A stretch of DNA of 64,000 nucleotides from assembly GCA_963921935.1 (NCBI GenBank), contig OY998181.1, forward strand, positions 141,693,423 through 141,757,422. Direction: 5' to 3'. Made by a program: the position numbers and the translations under genes. Positions 1 to 9,159 of the stretch are shown piece after piece (positions within the stretch are counted from its first letter, which is position 1; each line of letters starts with the position of its first letter). Source of the stretch: Galeruca laticollis (lineage: Eukaryota; Arthropoda; Insecta; Coleoptera; Chrysomelidae). The notes under the pieces are model-generated. The model made no database searches and was not told where the DNA came from. It saw only the letters and a program-made list of their open reading frames with translations.

Positions 1-287
1 CTATTACTTCTTCTCACCAACACTTCTTATCATAAAATATTGACATTCCTTATCCTCAATTTTACAATCTTTTGCAAACTTAAAACACATTTTTTCCAAA
101 ATTTTTATCTCCTACGTGACAGTTCCCAACCTTCTGACATTTCTCTCTCTAATTTTTTTTTAGAATTTTTCACTTCATGTTATCAATGTATATTTTTGGT
201 TATGGAACTGTCACATTCTACATCATCATGATATTAAAAGTTTTATTTTAAATAGTGAATCAAAACAGTACCTCCTTATTGTTCCCT
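1..287. other. AT-rich stretch without recognisable gene
   Basis: The sequence is AT-rich and pyrimidine-biased. Only short open frames occur, with low-complexity translations. I see no domain, repeat or RNA gene. It may be the outer part of the gypsy A LTR or flanking DNA. Confidence 0.4.
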
Positions 288-503
288 AATGGACGTGTCT
301 TGGGCGGTCCCGGAGGTCTGCACATCGGCACTTCCATTTAAGGATTCTTTGGGTGAGAGGTAACTGTCCTGTACCACGTAGCTCTCACTCATGAACGACA
401 TGTTCGAAAAATTCATAAATAAAAAATGTATGTATTATACTAAATAGAGGTCGTAAAAGGTGGGCGGGGCTTACACCGTAGCTGCGCATGCGCTCTGGTA
501 ACA
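288..503 (-). repeat. Gypsy A 3' LTR, start and partial body
   Basis: Directly after a purine-rich tract (504-515 on the minus strand, a run of six G), the sequence starts TGTTACC. Gypsy C starts TATCACC after a matching tract at 30,599. A CG-rich stretch follows, then TTATTTATGAA, then a short reading frame opening MSFMSE at 413 and ending at 288. Gypsy C carries a similar MSFSDE frame near the end of its LTR. The outer LTR border could not be located, so the left coordinate is only the end of this short frame. Confidence 0.5.
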
Positions 504-515
504 TCCCCCCGCTAC
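504..515 (-). other. Polypurine tract of gypsy A
   Basis: A G-rich tract lies between the pol stop at 592 and the start of the LTR. The same tract preceded by TTCG(A/T)AGC occurs in gypsy C at 30,600-30,611. It would prime plus-strand DNA synthesis. Confidence 0.6.
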
Positions 516-591
516 GAAGGTCGAACTGTCGGGTATGTTTATTTAAAAGGAAAGAAAAATTTTTACAAGTTTTTACAATGTTTGTATTGTT

Positions 592-1505
592 TTAAGTGTC
601 GGCTTCGTTTTCTATTTCGTCCGGTAGGTCGTCTTCGGCTTGCCTCTCTGGAGGAGCGGGTCGTAAGTCGTCCACGTGAATGATGGCTGTGGAGCCGTCC
701 TCCTTCTCGACTTCATACGTATGAAGGCCGAGGTCTTTCCGGATTGTGTGGGGTCCTGTCCAGGTGGGCCCGAAGTTGCCTCTGGTTGGGTTGCGGGCGA
801 GGACTTTTTCGCGTGTCTGGTATTTGGGGCAGTTCGGCTGCATCTCTGGGAGGAGATTCCTAGCGTAGACTGTGGCTCGGCGCTTGGCAGTTTCTATGCG
901 CTGTTCTCGTTGTTCCGACGTATTCTAGGGTCCTGCGCTAGGTTGTTCCTCTGGTCGTCTTGGATCGTAACCTAGCAGCAGTTGGGCGGGTGTTGTTCGT
1001 GTAGCTGCGTTTGCTCGTGTCCTCAAACTGAAAATAGCCTCGGGCAGATGTTCTTCCCATCTGTTGTCGTCTGGGTTGGCGACTTTGGTCCTGAGGATTT
1101 TTTTCAGCTCTTGGACTTGGCGTTCTACAGGGTTTGCCCTCTGGTGGTACGTCGGAGAGAACTCTTGCGTTATGTGGTTCTGAGCTAGGAATCTTTCCTA
1201 GATGTCGCCTCTAAATTGGGCCCCATTGTCTGTTATTATGCGGGATGGGTATCCCCAACGGTTGCATATCTCCTCCTTGATGAATTGCACAGCTTGCAGA
1301 CTTTTGGCTGCTGGGACACATCGGTATTCCATCCAGTGGTAGAGCGTATCCGTGGCAAGCAGTATGTACCTGTTCTTTCTCCCTCTGGACGGCGGGTAAG
1401 GTCCTAAGATATCGAAGGATACCGTGTGCCATGGCGCTTCCGAGAGTCTGGGCTATGCAGGGGCTGGTGTTTGGCGGGCGGCAGCTTTTGTGGTGGCGCA
1501 GACAA
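592..1505 (-). pseudogene. Gypsy A integrase C-terminal half, broken
   Basis: This is the end of a Ty3/gypsy Pol polyprotein. The last 83 codons (843 to 592) are open and carry the family's C-terminal GPHTIRK and HTYEV motifs and a closing HVDDLRPAPPER. Upstream the integrase continues to about 1505 in other frames, so at least one frameshift or stop has broken it. It starts abruptly at the zinc-finger CATTKAAARQ segment, joined without a gap to a LINE reverse transcriptase fragment. Protease, RT and RNase H are missing. The residues closely resemble gypsy B and C but are not identical, so it is a separate copy. Confidence 0.85.
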
Positions 1506-1743
1506 GGCAGTAATTTGCTATATATGTTAATTGAAGAATTGCTTTTTTTGGAAGATTCTTTAATAATATGTTGTGTATTTCGTCTAAGCCAGGGGCTGTT
1601 TTGTTTTTTAGTTTTTGTATTGTGATGTAGACTTTTGTAAATGATACAAGATCTTTGGTGTTATGTGTGTTTATTGAGTGTAAATGTTGATGTACAGAAT
1701 GAATTATGTTGTGATGTTGTTGTGTATGTAGTGTATTATTTAT
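1505..1743 (-). pseudogene. LINE7 reverse transcriptase N-terminal fragment
   Basis: The translation contains KLKNKTAPGLDEIHN and LLKNLP, the opening motif of a jockey-type LINE reverse transcriptase. It runs in one frame into the gypsy A integrase zinc finger (VCATTKAAARQ), so the junction near 1505 is a chimeric breakpoint. Upstream it ends at the PLE terminal repeat. The preceding LINE part lies on the other side of the PLE (4,791-5,820), with some intervening LINE codons absent. Confidence 0.75.
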
Positions 1744-1993
1744 GAAATTAACTGTCTCGACCCTTACTTCGTGGAATATGCTCATATTAGTGTTTTTAAA
1801 TGAAACTCACGGTCTCTAGTTAATTCCACAATATAATAAAAGTTATTGAAAATTCTAAAAAATTGACAATTGTTTCGATAAATTAATATCATCGTCAGAA
1901 TGACAGAAGTTACATTTCATTTTATGCCTACCTGATGTTTAGTAGTTATTTTTGGCTAGACCAAGAAGTAACCTAACTTGTGATTGGCTTAAT
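1744..1993 (-). repeat. PLE1 terminal repeat (PLTR), copy at the element's 3' end
   Basis: Direct repeat of 4530-4780 with roughly three mismatches over 250 bp by eye, implying a recent insertion. It contains a hammerhead-like motif on the minus strand. Confidence 0.88.
1861..1905 (-). ncRNA. Hammerhead ribozyme-like motif in PLE1 PLTR
   Basis: Read on the minus strand there is a CTGACGA core (1892-1898, matching CUGANGA), a 4-bp stem II GATA/TATC, GAAA (1873-1876), a palindromic stem III ACAATTGT and a GTC cleavage triplet (1865-1867). Short stem I pairing (AAU/AUU) is possible. Hammerhead motifs with very short stem III are known from PLE terminal repeats. One unpaired base between core and stem II is unusual. 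Activity is inferred, not shown. Confidence 0.6.
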
Positions 1994-2159
1994 ATATGTT
2001 TATAGAAAAAAGAAGAAGATGTGATATTACAAATATTGAAGCTTAGATATTATTAGCCCTATGGTGATATCCTGGATATCATTTTTCCAATTAAGATCAG
2101 TATAACTGTGCAATGATATAGAAAACCAGGAAAGCTATATCTGCTGATCTTTACAATTA

Positions 2160-4435
2160 TCACTTAAGAAGACAGTTTATTAGTGGAGAACTCCCTAGAT
2201 TTAACTGTTCATTGACAACTTCATATTGTAGGTTTCTTAAATGTCTTCTAATTTCCAGTTCTTCAAGGAAATCCAGTTCTTGTTTCTTTTCACAAATATG
2301 CAGCACTTCTAGTTCTGTGTTAGGTGTCAATGAATGATTGGTGTCAAGTAGATGTTTTGCGTAGTGGGATTTATCTGGTTGTTTTAATCTGTATGCTCGT
2401 AAGTGCTCACTGTATCGTATTTCAAAATTCCTAAGGGTCTGACCCAAATAGACAGCATTACATTCTGGACATTTGAGTTTATATATACCTGACTTCTTTA
2501 ATAGTGGTATTTTTGTTTTTACATTTAACAATTTTGTACTAACGTTACTTTCTGTTTTAAAAGAAATTGTTGTATTCGTTGCTGAAGATATTATCTTTGA
2601 AATATTATTAGATATATTTCCTGCATATGTGATGGTTTTATAAGTTTTAATTTCATCAGCTTGTTTAGGATATATTAGTTGTAATGCCACTTTTTCTTCT
2701 TTTTTACTAATTAGCTTATTTATCATATCTAATGGATAACCGTTAGATGTTGCTATTTGTCTAATTGTATTAATCTCTCTATCAAAATTACATTTGTTCA
2801 TAGGAACTGAAAAAGCTCTATGTATCATTGAATTATATGCTGCTAGTCTGTGTGACATAGGGTGGTTAGAATTGAATGGAATTGTCACATCAGTCTGTGT
2901 TGGTTTTCGGTAAATTGAATAATTTACATATTATTAACTCTTTGAATTTTTAAATCAAGAAAATTGATTGAGCTATTTTCTTCAATTTCTAATGTAAATT
3001 TAATTTTCGGGTGTAAATTATTGATGTGGTTGAAAAATACATCTAATTGTCGTTCACTACCCATAAAACAAGCTAATATGTCATCTACATATCTATACTA
3101 AAATAAAATATTTTTCGAAATATTACTTTCAAAGATCTTTCTTTCTAAATTGTCCATAAAAATGTTTGCTAAAATATGTGATATAGGGCTTCCCATTGGT
3201 AAACCTTCATTTTGAATATATATCTTATTGTCAAAAGTGAAATAATTCTGATTAATGCATACATCAAATAAATTAAGTATATCTGATATTATTCCTGGAT
3301 TAATATTTTTATTTTCTAGTAATTTTCTTACAAGTATTAGACATTCTTTAGGAGGAATTTTAGTTAACATATTAGTTACATCGAACGAAATGAGTTTATA
3401 GTTATCTTGCAAGTGGATTGCTTTCAACTTTTTGATTAGTTCTATTGAATTTCTAATTGAGTACTGAGATTCATATCCGTAAGTATTGAGTATATTGTTG
3501 AGCTTCTTTGCTAATATATTATTAGGAGCATTAACATAAGAGACTACAGGTTTCGTTATTTTATGTAATTTAACTGTTCCATATAATTGTGAACAATGAG
3601 GATTCTTATGTATGATAGACCTCTTTTTGTAATCATTTAAAAGATAATTTGGATTATTAACAGTATCCCTTACATTATTAGAAAACTTTTTTGTTGGGTC
3701 TGCTTTAAGAATTTTTACATCGCTGGATTCTATAAAGTTATATACTTTGGAATTGTAATTTTCAGTCGTCAAAATGACAGTTGTGTTCCCCTTATCAGAT
3801 TTTGCAACTGTTAGGTTATTATCCTATATCTTCTTTTTTATTGCATTTAAAACTGTAATGTAATTTTTTGTTTGACGTTTAACTTTTGAAGGTTCAATAT
3901 TTTTGATTAAATTGGCAATTTTTAATTTCTCATAAAGAAAATTATTTGAATTAGATTTTAAAGCTATTTCTGACTCTGTAGCTATAATTTGTTTAATATT
4001 ATTCGTAAATTTTGGTGGTGTGCTGTACTTAAAACCTTTATTTAAAAATTCTATTTCACTATCTGTAAAATTAGTGTCTGAATGGTTTTCAAATCGTGGT
4101 GCAAAGTGTGTTGGTATGTAGGTACTTACAGTTTCATGATGTTTTGAGTATTGAATTTTATGTTGTGTGTGTTCAAGATTCTGTAGCTTCTTTTCTTGTT
4201 TCTTAAATTTCATATGATTCATCGTGCTGACATTTTCTCTAATTTTGTCATCCAAACAGTCAAATTCTACTGGATGTAATTGGAATGTGAGTTCTGAATG
4301 TACAACTTTTATGTAGTTGTCTAAGGAGTCTCTAACTTTGAACCATTTCTTACATTCTGATTTTATCCAAACTCGTTGAGCACATTTTATAGCTTTTTGT
4401 GCTTGTGGTGTTTTATTGTGACATTTTATATTCAC
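2160..4435 (-). pseudogene. PLE1 polyprotein: N-terminal domain, reverse transcriptase, GIY-YIG endonuclease (broken)
   Basis: Three open blocks follow one another. 4435-3824 is the N-terminal region. 3772-3098 is RT, with PHCSQLYGTVKLHK and GLPMGSPISHILANIFMD. 2888-2160 ends in a GIY-YIG domain (GIYKLKCPECNAVYLGQTL, then RYSEHL and a C-terminal helix region). The catalytic YVDDIL lies just after an in-frame TAG near 3095. A further frameshift lies around 2930, and one stop separates the first two blocks. PLE proteins copy their RNA at nicked DNA using both activities. With about three lesions this copy should be dead although its terminal repeats are young. Confidence 0.88.
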
Positions 4436-4529
4436 AAAATTTGGTATTACCTTTTTCCTAAGGCATTCTTGGTTAAACCAAATGTTTTGTGATGTTTTGT
4501 AACGTATGTATGTAATTAATTTGATTATT

Positions 4530-4780
4530 GAAATTGACTGTCTCGACCCTTACTTCGTGGAATATGCTCATATTAGTGTTTTTAAATGAAACTCACGGTC
4601 TCTAGTTAATTCCACAATATAATAAAAGTTATTGAAAATTCTAAAAAATTGACAATTGTTTCGATAAATCAATATCATCGTCAGAATGACAGAAGTTACA
4701 TTTCATTTTATGCCTACCTGATGTTTAGTAGTTATTTTTGGCTAGACCAAGAAGTAACCTAACCTGTGATTGGCTTAATA
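4530..4780 (-). repeat. PLE1 terminal repeat (PLTR), copy at the element's 5' end
   Basis: Partner of the repeat at 1744-1993, same orientation. Beyond 4780 the LINE7 sequence resumes. Confidence 0.88.
4647..4692 (-). ncRNA. Hammerhead ribozyme-like motif, second PLTR
   Basis: Same elements as at 1861-1905: CTGACGA at 4678-4684, GAAA at 4659-4662 and GTC at 4651-4653 on the minus strand. One base differs in the stem II loop, which leaves pairing intact. Confidence 0.6.
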
Positions 4781-4790
4781 ATATTGGGAA

Positions 4791-5820
4791 TTGTCCTCGG
4801 GCTTTAATTTACTTAAAAATTGAGTCCATTAATTATTGTTATGTCGTGATATTAACTGATTGATTCTATTTTGACAGTTTCTTAATAACCGATGATCTTC
4901 ATCTCGTCTGGTTATTTGCCATGACTTCCTTATTTTGTTTTTTTCATGAATTAGATTGGTGATATTATCTGGTAATTTATTCCGTATTTTTAGTTTATTT
5001 TTTAAACTAGTAGACTCATTTCTGGCATCGATAATTATTTTTTGTAAGTTTTTAATAGTATTGCTAAGATGATTTATGTTTTCTATGTTAACTGTGAGTT
5101 TTAAATGATTATTTATAAATTGTCTGAATTTCACCCAATTGGTTGTTATGTAGTCAAAGTGTGTAATATTCTGTGTTTGTGTATGATGGGATATTTTGAG
5201 GTTTATGAGGACGGGATCGTGATCGGAATTGAAGTCGGTTAAGGCTTTTATTTTGGTGAGGTTATTGATATTTTTGCCTATTGCAATGTCTATTGTGCTG
5301 GGGGTATGATTTGCGTAGGGAAAGTGTGTCGGTGTGTCCGTGTAAAAAACGTTGCAATCTGAATGATCGCAAAAATTCCGAAGAGTACTTCCGTTTGCGT
5401 TATAGCGCTTAGTGTAGTGATCCCACTGCGGATGTTTGCAGTTGAGATCTACAATTAACACCTTGTTGTGTGAGTTTGTAATATTAAAGAAATCTTCCTC
5501 TTTAAGCTTATTACCCGGGGTCTGTAAGTGCCAACGATTTTAATTTTATTGTCGAATAGTATCGGGGGATGCTCAATTGAAGTATTGTTTTGTTGCAGGA
5601 GTTTGAAATTTATGTCTTTTTTGATTAGTAATGCGATACCACCCCCTTTGACATCGTTGGGGCGGTCTTGTCTAAATAGACGATATTTGGGGTTTCTGAA
5701 GTTTATTTTTTTATTAGATTTAAGGAACGTCTCGATTAGAAAGTGACGAATTAAGTGGATTTCATTTTGTACACCTTGTACATTACAAAAAATTATTTTG
5801 AGATTGTATGTGTGTGTGGT
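4791..5820 (-). pseudogene. LINE7 endonuclease region (jockey-like), frameshifted
   Basis: On the minus strand from 5820 the frame reads IIFCNVQG, then RLFRQDRPNDVKGGGIALLI, typical of the apurinic-type endonuclease of jockey-like LINEs. A one-base shift near 5515 moves the frame. The open part 5461-4829 then has VDLNCKHPQWD, SDHDPVLI (the catalytic D/H pair) and the linker to the RT. An in-frame TAA at 4829 is followed by WTQFLSKLKPEDNS, so the element continued before the PLE inserted. The N-terminal part looks internally deleted, as the expected catalytic E region is missing. Confidence 0.8.
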
Positions 5821-5825
5821 TGTCT

Positions 5826-6935
5826 TTATCGTTCTGCGGATAGGATGCCTCTCTCTGGAGGGGCCGGTCTAATGTCGTCTATGTAGATGGTGGCGGTCGA
5901 ACCGTCTGCTTTCTGGACCTCGTACGTGTGGGGTCCCAGGGTCCGTAAGATTGTATTCGAGTCTAGCCAGGTTGGTCCGAAGTGTCCTTTCACGTGGTTA
6001 CGGATGAGGACCTTGTCGTTCGGTTGGTAGGAGGGTTGTTCTCCGGTCATTTCTGGTATTAGGTTCCTGGCGTAGACTGTAGCTCGTTGTTTGGCCTTCT
6101 GGATGCGTTGCTCTCGCCGTTCTGGGGTGTTGGGTTGCTCCTCCGGTCTTCGAGGGTCGTATTCTAGTAGGAGTTGTGCCGGGGTGGTCTGTGTTGCGGC
6201 GTTGGAGCGGGTCCTCCGGCTGAATATGGCATCTGGAAGATGCGCTTCCCAGTTGTTGTCGTCCGGGGAGGCGGCTTTTGTCCTGAGGATTTTCTTCAGC
6301 TCTTGGACCCGTCTCTCGATTGGGTTCGCCCTTCGGTGATAGATTGGCGAGAACTCCTGGGTGATGTGGTTTTGCGCCAAGAAGCGTTCCCAGTGGTCTC
6401 CGCGGAATTGTGACCCGTTGTCTGTGATTATTCTTGTTGGGTAGCCCCAACGGTTGCATGCTTCTTCTTTTATGAAGGCTACTGCTCGTTGGCTCTTTGC
6501 AGCCGGGACACAGCGGTATTCTACCCAGTGGGAGAAGGTGTCGGTTGCTAGTAAAATGTACCTGTTCTTCTTCCCCCTGGATGGTGGGTATGGTCCCAAA
6601 ATGTCGAATGATACCGTGTGCCACGGTGCTTCCGGTTGTCTAGGTTGAATTGGGGCTGACGGCTGCCTGGCCGCGGCTTTGGTGGTTGCGCAGGTGGTGC
6701 AGCTTCTGACGTATTGTTGCACATCTTTCCGGGCGCTGGGCCAGTAGAACTTTCGTCTGATTGCCCTGGTGGTGGGGCTGTCGTGGTATTGTTGGATGAC
6801 GTCCCTTCGGAAGGCTCTTGGGACGACGACGTTTCAGATGTCTGGTGTGGGTGTGAAGTAGACAACGCCGTTCTCCACTGTGAACTGATCCCGTATGTGC
6901 GTCTCGACTGGCAGTAGTATAGCAAGCGGGGTTCT
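5826..6935 (-). pseudogene. Gypsy B integrase, core domain intact
   Basis: The 298-codon open frame 6722-5826 holds the integrase. The CC half of the zinc finger is SCTTCATTK. The catalytic triad is D in SFDILGPY, D in TDNGSQF and E in PIERRVQELKK. The C-terminal part ends GSTATIYIDDIRPAPPER. The few upstream codons (VENGVVYF and the start of the HH finger, up to about 6935) are in other frames, so Pol is frameshifted there. RT and protease are absent. It abuts LINE7 at 5820 and a Crypton-like fragment at about 6935, so it is a doubly truncated copy. Confidence 0.85.
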
Positions 6936-7280
6936 GTGACACTTTGGTAACCATGCCATCCACCCACAATTTTGTCCAACTGTTAACTGTAAATGGCGAC
7001 CATAAAATTTGTCTAGAACTTTCACCGCTTCAAATAAGATCTCATACTTTGTAGGATGAAAAACGTCTTTAAGTTCTTTAATTCTGGACTCTTTTTCCTG
7101 CATAACTAAAAAACTGTTTCCCAGTAGTCTCTTCTCGACAGTGGCCACCTTTACGTAATGAAGTGAAATGTTGATGTATAGTTTATCAATGGAGTTGCCA
7201 TATACAATAGCCGTTTCGTCCGACATCAAAAATCTTAATGTTTTAATATTTCTTATACTAGGAAATACATAATGTTTCAA
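6936..7280 (-). pseudogene. Crypton-like (tyrosine recombinase) N-terminal region fragment
   Basis: The translation from 7280 (PSIRNIKTLRFLMSDETAI, then RRLLGNSFLVMQEKESRI-type residues and FHPTKYEILFEAVKVLDKFYG) resembles the N-terminal region of insect proteins that end in a tyrosine-recombinase-like domain. Related pieces occur at 37.1-38.5 and 46.9-47.8 kb. It runs into gypsy B without a stop. The assignment rests on remembered family resemblance and is moderate. Confidence 0.4.
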
Positions 7281-7873
7281 AAGATTAGATGCGGATTCCT
7301 GAATGAATGCTCCTCTAACAATTCCCAGGTTGGTAAGATTTTTTACCTAAACAATACTTCCTTACAATGCTCGATTTATAGAAATTGAGGTACCTGCCGA
7401 GACTTACAAACCCCCCTCCCCCCCCATCCCGTCTCATTCCACCACTACCAAAAACAAGTTTGCCTGTGTAAAGTATTAGGTTAAAAAAGAACATTTTATT
7501 GAGCTCAAACTTTTTAATTAACATGAAAAGCAGTAGGGGCTAAACAATACAGCATTACGTTTTGTGTTAGAATTTTTTCTTAAAATATAGTCCCAAACTT
7601 TAACTTGTTTTTATCATATTTCTTTACTCTTGACAGTTAGCGCTGAGTGGTGTCCAGAAACAAGCCAGGAGTCAACATATTTATGTGGATCAAACAGCCG
7701 GAGAGGAGGTCCATTAATTTTCACAAACAGTAGGCCGAAACCGTAGTAATGTTGAGTGAAGATCTCAGTGATGTTATTATTAAATACATCTGAGAAGATC
7801 CTCTTTCACATTCACTCGATGAAATGGCAACTGTTGCTTAGGTACCTCCTTATATATCCGTTGGCCTGAACAG
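7281..7873. other. Unassigned sequence beside the host gypsy
   Basis: About 590 bp with no reliable open frame. It holds a run of C residues around 7410 and several short frames with stops. Part may be further decayed Crypton-like sequence. The four bases 7874-7877 at its end are the target duplication of the neighbouring gypsy. Confidence 0.35.
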
Positions 7874-7877
7874 GCGG
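7874..7877. repeat. Target-site duplication GCGG, left copy
   Basis: GCGG directly outside the left LTR end (TG at 7878). The same four bases follow the other LTR end at 29,042-29,045. A 4-bp duplication is usual for Ty3/gypsy integrases. Confidence 0.75.
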
Positions 7878-8174
7878 TGTCGTCGGATTGGGGTTGTCAG
7901 ATTGCCAAAGCCCTGAAAAGGCTGTCATGACTGTTCACGTCCGACATTTTCATAAATAAAATATTTATATATATGTACTTCACTATACTGCCACTTAGGG
8001 CTCTAGCAATTCACTATCTTAAAGAGGAACTGGGCGCAAGTAAATAAAATACCAATTCAGAGTAAATCAACTTGCCCAGTTCGATCTATATATGAGTAGC
8101 GCAGCGGGACCAGAGCGTCTAAGCGAGTCGTAGTGTCTTCGTTGGAGATCGAAGCTGAACTGCCGATCTGTTGA
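7878..8174 (-). repeat. Host gypsy 3' LTR, downstream (R-U5) part
   Basis: Nearly identical to 23,633-23,936, apart from an 8-base deletion near 7917 and a few substitutions. It ends in CA at 7878. It includes a short ATG frame (MSDVNSHD) preceded by TTATTTATGAAA. The sharp end of identity at 8174/23,936 coincides with the motif AACAGATCGGC and marks the LINE junction. Confidence 0.85.
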
Positions 8175-9159
8175 GAGAGAAGTTCGTGTGAGATTTCTGT
8201 TGGGTGGAGTATTTTTGGGTGAAGTTGAACTTTTCTTGTGGTGCCCTGGTGTAGGATTGGTTTCCTCTTCAGGGCTGGGATGGGGGTGTATTGGGTGGTT
8301 TTGTACGCGTTGACCGAGAAACTGAGTTTGGGGGAACAAAGGTGTCTGGTAAAGATTTATTAAGAAGTGTCTAGAAAATGTATTTTTAAAAGGTGTGTGG
8401 AACTTGAGGGAATTGAATGGGCTTTTTGCTAGAAAATAACCGGAGGGTTGTTTGTGTTGGGGTGTGTAGGGGGATGATGTTTGGAAGCAGCAAGCTCAAA
8501 CGTGTGTGGAAATGGTGTGAGAAAAGGTGTCTGGGATTGGAGCTTGGGTGTTGAAGACTAACCATGTATCGTTGCCGATACATAGATTTATGAGTTGGTC
8601 TGGCTAGGTGTCGGAATTATTGAAGTTATTTAATGTAAATGGGTGTTGTTAACTGAATTTGAAATGTCTCTGATATTGAGGAGGAATATAATGAAATATT
8701 AGTAATTTAAGATTTTTATTGGTTTTAGGAATTTACGAAAGAAAAGTGTATAGGAGACATTTTTCAAAAGTGTATAGAATATGATGAATTTGTTGAGATT
8801 TGTAAAAAGTTGCGGTAACGTGCCTTCGGTGGTTCGGGGACTATTTAAGGTGGTCGGCGGTATAACAACAATCTTAAATCTAAAAATGCGGGTGCGTCGA
8901 TCGTCGGTCCATTTGGCTAGTGAATGAATTCACAGAGTGTACAGGAAAACCGCAAAAACCTGCAACACCGACGTGGGTGGTATGGGGGCGGCATAAAAGT
9001 ATAGGGTGAGTCCAAAGAGTTGAACAATTAATAGCTGGAAGTGAGAAAATTTAGAATTTGTTAAAGATGTTTATATGATGGTTTTGGGCTCTGTTGAGGA
9101 AGTTGTTGTGTAGAGTTTTATTGACTGAAATAGTGGGAGAAATAATGGATTTTTGTCGA
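8175..9159 (-). other. LINE1 3' UTR with TC tail
   Basis: Non-coding 985 bp after the ORF2 stop. It shares scattered blocks with the LINE3 3' UTR (23,937-24,730), for example around 8,880-8,990 versus 24,600-24,720, and both end GAACTTC followed by TC repeats. There is no poly(A). Overall similarity is much lower than in the surrounding LTR, as expected for different LINE copies. Confidence 0.7.

Larger units (their letters stand above)
1744..4780 (-). mobile_element. Penelope-like element PLE1 with terminal PLTR repeats
   Basis: A 3.0-kb element is delimited by two direct repeats of about 250 bp (1744-1993 and 4530-4780) that differ at only a few positions. Between them, on the minus strand, lie an N-terminal region, a reverse transcriptase with a YVDD box and a C-terminal GIY-YIG endonuclease. 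This is the order expected for Penelope-like retroelements with pseudo-LTRs. It is inserted in LINE7, on the same strand. No clean target duplication was seen. Confidence 0.88.

Noticed and set aside
5998..6624. Long alternative frame across gypsy B integrase
   Set aside because: It is the shifted reading of the integrase, as shown by the catalytic motifs in the neighbouring frame. The same shadow occurs at 1211-1432.
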